This document shows, in pieces, positions 18,211 to 27,368 of a stretch of DNA of 64,000 nt. This DNA comes from Thioclava sp. JE_KL1. Its GTDB lineage: Bacteria > Pseudomonadota > Alphaproteobacteria > Rhodobacterales > Rhodobacteraceae. Both the position numbers and the translations under genes were made by a program. The stretch covers positions 186,001 through 250,000 of the forward strand of contig NZ_WBJS01000004.1 in assembly GCF_009296265.1 (NCBI RefSeq). Reading direction: 5' to 3'. Each line of letters opens with the position of its first letter. Positions within the stretch are counted from its first letter, which is position 1. The notes under the pieces were generated by a model. That model did not search any database. It was not told the DNA's origin and worked only from the letters and a program-made list of their open reading frames with translations.

Positions 18211-19185
18211 ATGCGAACGGCACATGATCTCGAGCTGGTGAATCTGACGAAGCGCTACGGCGACACGGTCGCGGTGGACGCGATCAACCATGTCTTCGCG
18301 CCGGGCAGCTATGTCTGCCTGCTCGGTCCCTCGGGCTGCGGCAAAAGCTCGACCCTGCGGATGATCGCGGGCCATGAAAGCGTGAGCGAAGGCGCGATCC
18401 GCCTGAACGGCACCGATATCTCCGCCCTGCCCCCGGCCAAGCGCGGTACTGCGATGATGTTTCAGAACTACGCGCTCTTCCCGCACCTTTCAGTCAAGGA
18501 CAATGTCGCATTCTCGCTGCGGATGAAGGGCGTCGACAAAACCGCGCGCCATGCCAAGGCGATGGAGCTTCTCGAACTCGTCGATATGGCGCATCTCTCC
18601 GAGCGTCTTCCCACGCAGCTCTCCGGCGGGCAGCAGCAACGCGTCGCGCTGGCGCGTGCGCTGGTCACCGAACCGGAGGTGCTGCTTCTCGACGAACCCC
18701 TTTCCGCACTCGACCCCTTCCTGCGGGTGCGGATGCGTGCCGAGCTCAAGCGGCTGCAGCGCGAGCTCGGCATCACCTTCCTTCATGTCACCCACGGGCA
18801 GGACGAGGCGCTCGCGCTCGCCGACGAGGTCGTGGTCATGAACAATGCCGTCATCGAACAGGCCGGACCCGCACGCGAGGTGTTCAACACGCCCCGGACC
18901 GAATTCGTGGCGCGCTTCATGGGCGGCCACAACGTGGTCACGCTCGACGGGCAGCTCCATGCGATCCGCTCGGATGCAGTGCGCCTTGGCCCCGAGGGGA
19001 TGCCCGCGACGGTCAGTGCGATCGAATATCAGGGCGACCGCGTCGCGGTAACCGCCCAGGCCGAGGGCCAGGAACCGATCATCGCGCTGATGAGCGACGA
19101 GGCCTTCTATTCCAACGACATAAACCCGGGCGAGCAAGTGCGTCTTGCTTGGGATGAGGGGCGGCTGCACCGCCTCCGTGCCTGA
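18211..19185 (+). CDS. ABC transporter ATP-binding protein (PotA-like)
   Basis: The ATPase of a spermidine/putrescine-type importer. Walker [10 protein letters not shown] is at residues 39-47, the signature is [15 protein letters not shown], and Walker B is [12 protein letters not shown]. The H-loop His lies in [14 protein letters not shown]-terminal TOBE-like regulatory domain follows residue 235. Length is 324, a little short for PotA. It leads an operon of ATPase, binding protein, two permeases and a racemase-family enzyme, divergent from the GntR regulator. Confidence 0.92.
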   Translation: MRTAHDLELVNLTKRYGDTVAVDAINHVFAPGSYVCLLGPSGCGKSSTLRMIAGHESVSEGAIRLNGTDISALPPAKRGTAMMFQNYALFPHLSVKDNVAFSLRMKGVDKTARHAKAMELLELVDMAHLSERLPTQLSGGQQQRVALARALVTEPEVLLLDEPLSALDPFLRVRMRAELKRLQRELGITFLHVTHGQDEALALADEVVVMNNAVIEQAGPAREVFNTPRTEFVARFMGGHNVVTLDGQLHAIRSDAVRLGPEGMPATVSAIEYQGDRVAVTAQAEGQEPIIALMSDEAFYSNDINPGEQVRLAWDEGRLHRLRA

Positions 19186-19216
19186 AATCGACACTCCAAC
19201 AGAGGGATAAGTGACA

Positions 19217-20480
19217 ATGTCGAAAACCGGTTATACCCGCCGCTCGATTCTAAAAACCGGGGCGGCCGCGCTTGGCGCCTCCGCCCTGCCCGCGCCGATG
19301 ATCTGGGCGCAGGAAATCAAGAACATCACGCTGCGCCAGTTCGGCACGGGCGTGTCGAACCTCAATGACGTGGCCAACAAGGTGAAGGAAGACCTTGGGT
19401 TCACGCTCGAGATGACCGCGCTCGATTCCGACGCGGTGACCCAGCGCGCGGCAACCCAGCCCGACAGCTTCGACATCGCCGATATCGAATACTGGATCTG
19501 CAAGAAGGTCTGGCCGACCGGCAACCTGCAGGCGATGGATACCTCGAAGATCAAGAATTACGACAAGATCGTCGGCATCTTCAAATCCGGCAAGCTGACG
19601 CCCGAGAGCGAGATCGCCCAAGGCACCGCGCCCTCGACCGTGGGTTTCGTCGACGGCCCCGGCGGCACCACCTTCGCCGAGAGTGAAACCGGCTGGATGA
19701 CGCTGATCCCGACCATCTACAACGCCGACACGCTGGGCATCCGCCCCGACCTGATCGGTCGTCCCATTGAGAGCTGGACCGAACTGCTGAACCCCGAGTT
19801 CAAGGGCAAGGCGTCGATCCTCGACATCTCCTCGATCGGCATCATGGACATGGCCATGGTCTGCGAGGCGATGGGCGAGATCCAGTATGGCGACAAGGGC
19901 AACATGACCCGCGAAGAGATCGACAAGACCATGGCGATCTTCACCGAGGCGAAGAAGAACGGCCAGTTCCGCGCCTTCTGGAAGACCTTCGACGAGAGCG
20001 TGAACCTGATGGCCTCGGGCGAGGTGGTGATCCAGTCGATGTGGTCGCCCGCGATCACCGCGGTGAAATCGCGCGGCATCGATTGCGTCTACCAGCCTCT
20101 GAAAGAGGGCTATCGCAGCTGGGGCGGCGGTCTCGGCCTGTCGAAGTCGCTCTCGGGCATGGAGCTGGATGCGGCCTATGAATACATCAACTGGTATCTC
20201 TCGGGCTGGGTGCGGCTACCTGATGCGTCAGGGCTATTACTCGGCCGTGCCGGAAACCTCGAAGGACTTCATGTCCGACAACGAGTGGGGCTACTGGTTC
20301 GAAGGCAAGCCCGCGACGGATGTCATCACCTCGCCCACCGGCGACAAGCTGGCCGAAGCCGGCGAGACCCGCGACGGCGGCTCCTTCTACGACCGAATGG
20401 GCCATGTCGCGTGCTGGAACGCCGTGATGGACGAGAACCAGTACATGGTTCGCAAGTGGAACGAGTTCATCGCCTCGTGA
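19217..20480 (+). pseudogene. Tat-exported ABC substrate-binding protein, frameshifted
   Basis: The periplasmic binding protein of the importer. The N terminus has a twin-arginine motif (TRRSILKTG) and an Ala-rich signal ending IWAQ. Frame one reads as a PotD-like protein through YEYINWYLSGW at about 20210, then turns into Arg-rich nonsense. The family sequence continues in another frame as GYLMRQGYYSAVPETSKDF and ends MVRKWNEFIAS. Between TGG and GGC there are 4 bases, so one base is extra or two are missing. A sequencing error or a real inactivating mutation would both explain it; the intact remainder favours error or a very recent event. A GTG at 19211 is an alternative start. Confidence 0.8.
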
Positions 20481-20488
20481 TGACCGTG

Positions 20489-20541
20489 GTGGGGGGCTGT
20501 CTGCCCCCCACACCCCCCGAGGATATTTGAGCCAAGTCGAA
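20489..20541 (+). repeat. Repeat family copy A: stem-loop plus GGATATTT tail
   Basis: A 9-bp stem GTGGGGGGC/GCCCCCCAC with a TGTCT loop, then CACCCCCCGAGGATATTTG and a GCCAAGTCGAAG tail. Two relatives lie downstream of the two livM genes. This copy lies between the binding-protein stop and the first permease gene. It lacks the second small hairpin seen in the others. Confidence 0.65.
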
Positions 20542-20554
20542 GGGCAGGATCGCG

Positions 20555-21412
20555 ATGAAAGTGACCCGCGAGACGGTGACGGGATGGTTGCAGGCGGCAC
20601 CCCTGACGGTGGTGTTGTTGGGCTTTCTGGTCGCGCCGATCATTACCATCGTGATCGTCAGCTTCTGGCAGGCGACCGAATTCTCGATCATCCCCGCCTT
20701 CAGTCTTGAGAATTACGAGTTCCTCTTCGGCTCGCCGGTGACCTACAAGGTCTTCGCCGCGACCTTCAAATACGCCTTCCTGACCTGGGCGATGACGCTC
20801 GCGATCGGCTTCACGGTCGCCTATTACCTCGCCTTTCACATCCGCAGCCAGACGATGCAGATCGCGCTGTTTTTGCTGTGCACGATCCCGTTCTGGACCT
20901 CGAACATCATTCGCATGATCTCGTGGATCCCGTTCCTCGGTCGCAACGGGATCGCCAACCAGACGCTGATCTCATGGGGCGTGATCGACCAGCCGCTGGA
21001 ATGGCTCCTCTATTCCGATTTCTCGGTGATCCTCGCCTTCGTGCATCTCTACACGCTGTTCATGGTGGTGCCGATCTTCAACACGATGATGCGGATCGAC
21101 CGCAATCTGATCGAGGCGGCGCGCGACAATGGCGCGAGCGGATTCCAGACGCTGGTTCATGTGATCATCCCGCTGACCAAGCCCGGCATCATGATCGGCA
21201 CGATCTTCGTGCTGACGCTGGTGATGGGCGATTTCATCACCGTGCGTTTCATGTCCGGCTCGCAGCGGGCCAATGTCGGGCGCCTGATCTCCAACGATAT
21301 CGCGTTGCTGCAATACCCCTCCGCGGCCGCCACGGCCGTGGTGCTGCTCTGCACCGTGCTGATCGTGATCGGAATCCTGCTGCGCTTCGTCAACATCCGC
21401 AAGGAGCTCTGA
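20555..21412 (+). CDS. ABC transporter permease (PotB-like)
   Basis: A 285-residue inner-membrane permease with about six hydrophobic helices. The cytoplasmic EAA loop reads EAARDNGASGFQTLVHVIIPL, which docks on the ATPase. Family similarity is to the first permease of spermidine/putrescine-type importers. AGGAT precedes the ATG. A stem-loop repeat separates it from the binding-protein gene, which may lower permease expression relative to the binding protein. It is followed after 3 bases by the second permease. Confidence 0.92.
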   Translation: MKVTRETVTGWLQAAPLTVVLLGFLVAPIITIVIVSFWQATEFSIIPAFSLENYEFLFGSPVTYKVFAATFKYAFLTWAMTLAIGFTVAYYLAFHIRSQTMQIALFLLCTIPFWTSNIIRMISWIPFLGRNGIANQTLISWGVIDQPLEWLLYSDFSVILAFVHLYTLFMVVPIFNTMMRIDRNLIEAARDNGASGFQTLVHVIIPLTKPGIMIGTIFVLTLVMGDFITVRFMSGSQRANVGRLISNDIALLQYPSAAATAVVLLCTVLIVIGILLRFVNIRKEL

Positions 21413-21415
21413 TCC

Positions 21416-22252
21416 ATGGAGAAACGTCCGCGCAGCTTCTACGTCCTGACCGTCATCTTCGCGCTTTTCGTGCTGTTCCTTTACGGACCGACGATCACCA
21501 TCGGCATCCTGAGCTTTCAGGGTCCCGAGGGCGGGCTGACCTTCCCGATGCGGGGCGTGTCGCTCAACTGGTTCCACGAACTGTTCCAGCAGCAAGCGGT
21601 GGGCGATATCTGGGGCGCGTTCCGGCGGTCTTTCATGCTCGGCCTGTTGGTCATGGTGACGACGGTCGTCGTCTCGGTCATGGCGGGCCTCGCATTCCGC
21701 AAGAAATTCCCGGGCTCCGGCATTCTGTTCTACCTGACGATTGCCTCGCTGGTGATCCCCTCGATTCTGATCTCGCTGGGCGTCGGGCTGATCTTCAACC
21801 AGCTCGGGCTGAAGGTGCATTGGGCGACCTCGGGCTTCGGCTCGCAGCTGACATGGACGCTGCCCTTCGGCCTGTTGATCATGTTCGCGGTCTTCAACCG
21901 CTTCGACAAAAGCTTCGAGGAGGCCGCGCGCGATCAGGGCGCGAGCGCATGGCAGACGATCCGCTTCGTGGTCCTGCCGATCATCGCGCCGTCGCTGATC
22001 GGTGTGGCGCTGTTTGGCTTCACGCTGAGCTATGACGAATTCGCGCGCACGCTGCTGACGGCGGGCAGCTACAACACGCTGCCGCTCGAGATCTTCGGGA
22101 TGACGACGAATGTGACGACGCCCGTGGTCTATGCCCTGGGCACGCTGACCACGGCGTTTTCGCTGCTGATCATCGGGGCTTTCCTGATCGCCGCCTGGAT
22201 CATGGCACGGCGGCGCGCCCGGCTTGGCTCGGATGCCGGGAAGGGCGTTTGA
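21416..22252 (+). CDS. ABC transporter permease (PotC-like)
   Basis: The second permease, 278 residues, with about six membrane helices. The EAA loop is EAARDQGASAWQTIRFVVLPI. The conserved PotC-type SYDEFARTLLTAG stretch lies in the periplasmic half, and the C terminus is positively charged (MARRRARLG), as expected for a cytoplasmic end. It pairs with the preceding permease to form the channel, and the racemase-family gene follows after 6 bases. Confidence 0.92.
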   Translation: MEKRPRSFYVLTVIFALFVLFLYGPTITIGILSFQGPEGGLTFPMRGVSLNWFHELFQQQAVGDIWGAFRRSFMLGLLVMVTTVVVSVMAGLAFRKKFPGSGILFYLTIASLVIPSILISLGVGLIFNQLGLKVHWATSGFGSQLTWTLPFGLLIMFAVFNRFDKSFEEAARDQGASAWQTIRFVVLPIIAPSLIGVALFGFTLSYDEFARTLLTAGSYNTLPLEIFGMTTNVTTPVVYALGTLTTAFSLLIIGAFLIAAWIMARRRARLGSDAGKGV

Positions 22253-22258
22253 CCCCAG

Positions 22259-22909
22259 ATGCGCATCCTCTACATCAATCCGAATTCGACGGCGTCGATG
22301 ACCGATCAGATCGTGGGCATCGCGCGGGCAGCACTACCTGACGCCGAGATCGTCGGCTGGACGAATGCGGAAGGGCCGCCCGCCATCGAGGGGCCCGAGG
22401 ATGGCGCGCATGCCGTGATCGGGCTGAAGAAACTGCTGCCCGAGGCGAAGGGGATTGGCGCCGATCTGATCGTGATCGCCTGTTTCGACGATACCGGGCT
22501 CGAGGAGCTGCGCGCCGCCGCGCATTGCCCGGTGATCGGGATCGGTCAGGCCGCCTATGTGATCGGCGCGCTGGCGTTCGGGGCGTTCTCGGTGGTGACG
22601 ACCTTGCCTGTGTCGGTGCCGGTCCTCGAGGAGAACATCGCGCAGTACGGGCTTGCGGGTGCGTGCATCGCGGTGCGCGCGAGTGGCGTGCCGGTGCTGG
22701 CAGTCGAAGAGGGATCAGAGCCGGTCCGCGTGCGCCTCTCCGAGGAGATCGCCGCAGCCGGGAGAGAGGGCGCGCGCGCTGTTGCGATGGGATGCGCAGG
22801 CATGTCGCATCTGCGCGCCGATCTCTTCGAGAGAACCCGCGTTCCGCTGATCGACGGTGTCATCGCCTCGGCGCATCTGGCGCGCGCGATCAGGGCGACC
22901 CTGAGTTGA
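22259..22909 (+). CDS. Hydantoin racemase / Asp-Glu racemase superfamily enzyme
   Basis: A 216-residue cofactor-free racemase-fold protein. It begins MRILYINPNSTASMT, the hallmark of the hydantoin/allantoin racemase group. The two catalytic Cys are at positions matching known enzymes: Cys75 in VIACFDDTGL and Cys179 in MGCAGMSHL. It is the last gene of the importer operon, so it probably acts on the imported compound. The family acts on 5-substituted hydantoins, allantoin or amino acids; which applies here cannot be told, and no hydantoinase or allantoinase lies nearby. Confidence 0.85.
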   Translation: MRILYINPNSTASMTDQIVGIARAALPDAEIVGWTNAEGPPAIEGPEDGAHAVIGLKKLLPEAKGIGADLIVIACFDDTGLEELRAAAHCPVIGIGQAAYVIGALAFGAFSVVTTLPVSVPVLEENIAQYGLAGACIAVRASGVPVLAVEEGSEPVRVRLSEEIAAAGREGARAVAMGCAGMSHLRADLFERTRVPLIDGVIASAHLARAIRATLS

Positions 22910-22958
22910 AATCAAACGTGTCCCTGAGGGCGAAGCACCCTGCCCGTCGACCTACCGC

Positions 22959-23930
22959 TCAGACCCCGAGATTGAGCGCCTTGGCCTTGCGGTAGAACGT
23001 CGCCCGCCCGATGCCGAGATCGCGCGCCGCCGCCGACACATTGCCGCCGTTGCGGGCCAGTGCGCGGGCCATTTCCGAGCGTTGCGCCTCTTCCAGCCCG
23101 TTGCGGATGCCATGTTCCAGCAGGTCCGACGCCGGAAGCTGGCCGATCTGTCCCGCCTCGATCCCAAGATGCCGCCGCGCGGCGCGGGTGGCGCCGACGA
23201 CCAGATCGTCGCGGTCGAGCGCCAAGAGCATCACGCCCTGCGCCCCGGTCTCGCCCGAGCCGGTCGAGAGGATACGCGCGCCGTCATAGGAGGCACGAAA
23301 CAGGTCCGCCTCGATCCGGTGCGCCGCGTCCTGCACGGTCAGCGCCACGAGGCGTGCATAGCCCTCGGTCATGTCCGAGCGCGCCGAGCTGACATCGATC
23401 ACCCCCGCGAGATCGCCCTGCGCGCCGAAGATGGGCGAGCCCATGCAGGTCAGCACGGTGTTGCGGGTGCGGAAATGCTGATCGCGCCAGACGGTGACGG
23501 GGCGCGCCTCGGCCACGCAGGTGCCGATGCCGTTCGTGCCCTCGACCCCTTCGGACCAGTCCGAGCCGGGTGCGAGGTTCGAGGAATGGAAATCATCGAC
23601 ATCCGCGTCGCGCAAACGTTCATCGAGCACCAGACCACCCGCATCCGACAGAAGCACCGTACAGCCCGCATCGCCTGCCGCGCGCGACAGTCGGTCGAGC
23701 ACCGGCGAGGCGATCCGCATCATCAGACCCGCCCGCTCGCGGCGCTCGCGCATCTCGGCCTGGGTCAGGCGCTCGTTGCGCCCGCCGGTTTCGGGGTCGA
23801 TGCGATGATGGATCATCGAGCGGCGCCAGCTGGCCGCGAACCCCGCCCGCGTGGCGGATTTCGGCGAAGAGACGACCTCGCGCACTATATCGGCATGTTG
23901 GCGCGGAACGCCCGTATGCAGTGACGGCAT
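22959..23930 (-). CDS. GAF-domain/Fis-type transcriptional regulator (AcoR-like, no AAA+ domain)
   Basis: A 323-residue regulator. The N-terminal half looks like AcoR: SWRRSMIHHRIDPETG, then a GAF sensor (about 75-215) with GVEGTNGIGTC and HFRTRNTVLTCMGSPIFG. The C terminus (about 275-323) is a Fis-type helix-turn-helix, ARNGGNVSAAARDLGIGRAT. The sigma-54-contacting AAA+ ATPase domain of AcoR is missing, with no sign of a recent deletion, so it should work with ordinary sigma factors. An inverted repeat about 100 bases upstream matches one before the aldehyde dehydrogenase gene, suggesting autoregulation and that target. Confidence 0.88.
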   Translation of the reverse strand: MPSLHTGVPRQHADIVREVVSSPKSATRAGFAASWRRSMIHHRIDPETGGRNERLTQAEMRERRERAGLMMRIASPVLDRLSRAAGDAGCTVLLSDAGGLVLDERLRDADVDDFHSSNLAPGSDWSEGVEGTNGIGTCVAEARPVTVWRDQHFRTRNTVLTCMGSPIFGAQGDLAGVIDVSSARSDMTEGYARLVALTVQDAAHRIEADLFRASYDGARILSTGSGETGAQGVMLLALDRDDLVVGATRAARRHLGIEAGQIGQLPASDLLEHGIRNGLEEAQRSEMARALARNGGNVSAAARDLGIGRATFYRKAKALNLGV

Positions 23931-24028
23931 GCGAAAGCCTCCCTCTCTTGCGCAGCCTATGAAAGCTCAAGCAGGTTAGGCCGATTCGGACCTTACACAA
24001 CGTAAATTCCCGCTGAGCGGCCCGGCAC

Positions 24029-24048
24029 CTGTCTCGGGGGTGAGACAG
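24029..24048. promoter_or_regulatory. Inverted repeat CTGTCTC-N6-GAGACAG upstream of the GAF/Fis regulator
   Basis: Perfect 7-bp arms and a 6-base spacer, the same arms and spacing as the site before the aldehyde dehydrogenase gene; only the spacer differs. It lies in the 125-base gap between rlmE and the regulator, about 100 bases before the regulator start, and probably serves autoregulation. Confidence 0.7.
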
Positions 24049-24055
24049 TCGCGGC

Positions 24056-24793
24056 TCAGTCCTCCTCGTGCCGCCGCCCGCGAAATCCTTGGGCGACCAC
24101 GAATTTCTCCGAGCTGTCCGAGCGCGAGGCCGGTGGTTTCACATTCGCGACCTTGGTGAAGTTTTTCTTCAGGATCGTCATCAGCCCCTGCTCCGCGCCA
24201 CCTGCGAGGACCTTGGCCACGAAAGTGCCGCCCTCTTCGAGCACGTCGAAAGCGAACTCCGCTGCCGCCTCGCACAGCGTGATGATGCGCAGGTGATCGG
24301 TGTTCTGGTGCCCCGAGGACGAGGCCGCCATATCCGACATCACCACATCCGCAGCCCCGCCGAGCCATTCCTTGACCTTGTCGTCGGCGCCTTCCTCGAG
24401 GAAATCGAGCACATGGATCTCGGCCCCCGGGATCGGATCGACCTCCTGCAGGTCGACGCCCAGAACGGTGCCGACCTTCTTGCCCGATTTCTCGCCCAAG
24501 GCGTTCACGCGCTTGACCGCCACCTGACACCAGCCGCCGGGAGCACAGCCCAGATCGACCACCCGCGCGCCGGGCACGAGGAAGCGATACTTGTCGTCCA
24601 GCTCGAGGATCTTGTAGGCCGCGCGTCCGCGATAGCCCTCTTTCTTGGCGCGCTGAACGTAAGGGTCGTTGAGCTGCCGCTCCAGCCAGAGGGTCGAGGA
24701 CAGCCTGCGCCCCTTCGCCGTCTTCACGCGCACGCGCAGGTCGCGCTGCCCACGTCCGGAAGTGTTCTTGCCGCTGGGTGTCTTCGCCATCAT
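24056..24793 (-). CDS. rlmE: 23S rRNA (uridine-2'-O-)-methyltransferase RlmE (FtsJ/RrmJ)
   Basis: RlmE methylates U2552 of 23S rRNA at the 2'-OH late in large-subunit assembly. The SAM site is [11 protein letters not shown]. The catalytic K-D-K-E set is visible in [25 protein letters not shown] and the later conserved region. An N-terminal basic lead of about 30 residues ([18 protein letters not shown]) and a C-terminal tail to RGRRHEED extend the core to 245 residues. The start overlaps the ppx stop by 4 bases. Confidence 0.95.
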   Translation of the reverse strand: MMAKTPSGKNTSGRGQRDLRVRVKTAKGRRLSSTLWLERQLNDPYVQRAKKEGYRGRAAYKILELDDKYRFLVPGARVVDLGCAPGGWCQVAVKRVNALGEKSGKKVGTVLGVDLQEVDPIPGAEIHVLDFLEEGADDKVKEWLGGAADVVMSDMAASSSGHQNTDHLRIITLCEAAAEFAFDVLEEGGTFVAKVLAGGAEQGLMTILKKNFTKVANVKPPASRSDSSEKFVVAQGFRGRRHEED

Positions 24794-25935
24794 TTCATCT
24801 CTTCTAACACGCCGTCTCCGGCCATTTGCGCATAGAGGAGCCCCTCGCGCAGGCCACGGTCGGCAATGGACATCTGGTCGGTGGGCCAGACCCGCATCAG
24901 GGCCTGCAGGATTGCAGCCCCCGACATAATCAAAGTGTGCCGGTCGCGCCCGATCCGCGGATCCGAGCGCCGCCCGGCGGGGCCGAGTTGCAGGAAGGAG
25001 CGGATCACCGCGTCGATCTCGCCCGAGGTCATGGTCAGCCCGTCGACCCGGTTGCGGTCGTAGCGCTTCAGGTTGAGGTGGCAGGCCGCGACGGTCGTGA
25101 CGGTGCCCGAGGTGCCGATGATCTGGAACCCGTCCTGCGGGCTGCCCGCCGCATAGGGCGTGAAATCGGCAAGCTTCTCCTCGAAGAACCAGCTCATCAG
25201 CGCAAAGCGCGCGGCATCGTCCTCGACATCGGCGAATTGATCCTTGAGCGTCGCGACCCCGAGCGGCACCGAAATCCAGTCGACCACCCGCGCCGCCGGG
25301 TCCGGCCCGTCGGGCTGGTTGAACCCTTGCGAGAGCCGCATGATTGCGCGCGCCCGATCGCCAGGCGGCACATCCTCGAGGTCGATCCAGACCAGCTCGG
25401 TCGAACCGCCGCCGATATCGACCACCAGCACCTGCTCGGAATTGGGCGACACCAGCGAGGCGCAGGAGATCACGGCCAGCCGCGCCTCTTCCTCGGGCGG
25501 GATGATCTCCAGCGGCAGGCCGGTCTCGCGGCGCACATAGCGGATGAAATCGCGCGCGTTCTTGGCCCGGCGACAGGCTTCGGTCGCCACCAGCCGCATC
25601 CGGGTGACCCCATGCGTTTCGATCTTGCGGCGGCAGATTTGCAAAGCCTGAACGGTGCGCGACATCGAGCTGCGCGACAAACGGCCATAGGTTTCAAGAC
25701 CTTGGCCCAGCTGGACGGCTTTTGAGAAGCTATCCACGACCTGAAACTGAGAACCCCTTGGACGGGCAATCAGCATCCGGCAACTGTTGGTGCCAAGGTC
25801 GAGAGCGGCATAAAGCCCCTCGCCGGACTTGGCGGATTTGGTCGCGGGGGACTCGACCTGAGCCGGTTTCACCGCCCGCGCGGGCGATGCAGCTGTCGGG
25901 AGCGCGCCCGCCGACCGGGGACGCTTGGGCGCCAT
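24790..25935 (-). CDS. Ppx/GppA family phosphatase
   Basis: A 381-residue member of the exopolyphosphatase/guanosine-pentaphosphate phosphatase family. The ASKHA-fold phosphate loops are [16 protein letters not shown] near residue 45 and [15 protein letters not shown] near 170, with [11 protein letters not shown] later. The first 40 residues are a low-complexity Ala/Pro/Lys lead. It lacks the long C-terminal HD-like domain of E. coli Ppx. It is translationally coupled to rlmE. Whether it acts on polyphosphate or pppGpp cannot be told from sequence. Confidence 0.9.
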   Translation of the reverse strand: MAPKRPRSAGALPTAASPARAVKPAQVESPATKSAKSGEGLYAALDLGTNSCRMLIARPRGSQFQVVDSFSKAVQLGQGLETYGRLSRSSMSRTVQALQICRRKIETHGVTRMRLVATEACRRAKNARDFIRYVRRETGLPLEIIPPEEEARLAVISCASLVSPNSEQVLVVDIGGGSTELVWIDLEDVPPGDRARAIMRLSQGFNQPDGPDPAARVVDWISVPLGVATLKDQFADVEDDAARFALMSWFFEEKLADFTPYAAGSPQDGFQIIGTSGTVTTVAACHLNLKRYDRNRVDGLTMTSGEIDAVIRSFLQLGPAGRRSDPRIGRDRHTLIMSGAAILQALMRVWPTDQMSIADRGLREGLLYAQMAGDGVLEEMK

Positions 25936-26066
25936 GATTACGCCCTCCGATTTGAAGTTGCTCTAAAGCTATCGGTTTGCGCCTCCCGGTTCAAGGGAGC
26001 GCGACGCGGAAGTGATAGAAGGCCGGCGCTTTTCGCGGGCCGCAACCGGGTCGCCCCGGCGCGCCT

Positions 26067-27125
26067 TCAGACCGCGGGCAGGATCACCGTGAAGCAGCTG
26101 CCCTCGCCCTTCTTGCTGTCGACGCGGAACCGGCCACGGTGGCGCGCCACGATATGCTTGACGATGGCGAGCCCCAGCCCGGTGCCGCCCTTCTCGCGCG
26201 AGCGGTGGGTGTCGACGCGGTAGAAGCGCTCGGTGATGCGCGGCAGATGCTGTTCGTCGATCCCCTCGCCGCGGTCGATCACATCGACGCGATAGGCTTT
26301 GCCGCGCAGCACCGGCTCATGCGCGATCGCCGAGACGCGAAGCCGCACCTCGCCGCCCTGCCCGCCATATTTGATCGCGTTCTCCACGAGGTTGGAGAAG
26401 ACCTGCGTCAGCTGATCGGGATCGCCCTGCACCGGCAAAGCCCCGGTCTCGCCCTCGGAGATCAGCTTCACCTGTGCCGCCTCGGCGACGGGTTCGAGCG
26501 TCTGCGTGACCCCCTTGAGAACCAGCGCCAGATCGACCTTGGTTGTCGGGCGCATCCGTTCCTCGCCCTCGACGCGGCTCAGCGACAGAAGATCGCCCAC
26601 CAGACGGTTCATCCGCGCCGCCTCACGCTCCATGATCGACAGGAACCGATCGCGCGCCGCCGCATCGTCGCGCGCGCTCGAACGCAGCGTCTCGATGAAG
26701 CCCATCAGCGCGGTCAGCGGCGTGCGCAGCTCGTGGCTGACATTGGCCACGAAATCGCGCCGCATCGCCTCGGCGGTCTCCAGCGCCGTGATGTCCTCGA
26801 AACTCGCCAGAACCGAATTCGTGGAAAGCGGGCCTTCGGGCGCGGGCGGCAGCGGAGAGAAATGCACCAGCGTGATCGTCTCGGCCTGACCGGTGGGATG
26901 CAGCCGCAGGCGAACCGGGTCGGGCCGCGCGCCGCGCAGGGCCGCGCTCACCGCGGCCCCGAAGCCGGGCTGGCGCAGCACCGTCACATAGGGACGCCCC
27001 AGAAACTGCGTACCGAACAGACGGTTGGCCGCGATATTGCCCTGCGCGATCCGCTCGTCGCGCCCGATCAGCAAAACCGCGCTCGGCAGCGCGTCGAGAA
27101 CCTGTCCGATCGCCCCTTGGCTCAT
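26067..27125 (-). CDS. phoR: PhoR-like sensor histidine kinase
   Basis: A 352-residue kinase with a PAS domain (about 5-110), a HisKA dimerisation helix with the phospho-His in FVANVSHELRTPLTALMGF, and a HATPase domain with NLVENAIKYG, DRGEGI and GGTGLGLAIVKH. There is no membrane segment, unlike E. coli PhoR. GGGGAGG lies 7 bases before the ATG used; a second ATG six bases earlier is too close to it. No phoB, pst or phoU gene is nearby, so the phosphate role rests on family similarity alone. Confidence 0.82.
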   Translation of the reverse strand: MSQGAIGQVLDALPSAVLLIGRDERIAQGNIAANRLFGTQFLGRPYVTVLRQPGFGAAVSAALRGARPDPVRLRLHPTGQAETITLVHFSPLPPAPEGPLSTNSVLASFEDITALETAEAMRRDFVANVSHELRTPLTALMGFIETLRSSARDDAAARDRFLSIMEREAARMNRLVGDLLSLSRVEGEERMRPTTKVDLALVLKGVTQTLEPVAEAAQVKLISEGETGALPVQGDPDQLTQVFSNLVENAIKYGGQGGEVRLRVSAIAHEPVLRGKAYRVDVIDRGEGIDEQHLPRITERFYRVDTHRSREKGGTGLGLAIVKHIVARHRGRFRVDSKKGEGSCFTVILPAV

Positions 27126-27368
27126 TGCCATGCCTCCCCGCCTGCCATCGCTGTCGCGGCAAGGTTTGAGCGATGCGGCGCGAGCTGTAAAGCCTTGCCA
27201 TGCCCGAAAAACCGACCCCTGCTTCGGTTTTGCAACTCACGCTTCGCAGTCAACAATCAGTGCCTTGTGAAATAAGTGAAAAAACGCTAAACCTAGGCGT
27301 GTATTTCATGGGATCTTTCCGGATCCCGTCACTTACACCGCGGGGGCGATGAGGTTTGCACTATTACT

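Noticed and set aside
22259-22909. Calling the racemase-family gene an allantoin or hydantoin racemase by substrate
   Set aside because: Catalytic Cys are present, but no pathway partner gene is nearby to choose the substrate.
27300-27335. GGGATC...GATCCC inverted repeat between the phoR-like gene and the 135-aa gene
   Set aside because: Short arms (6 bp) with no second copy and no Pho-box match; could be chance.
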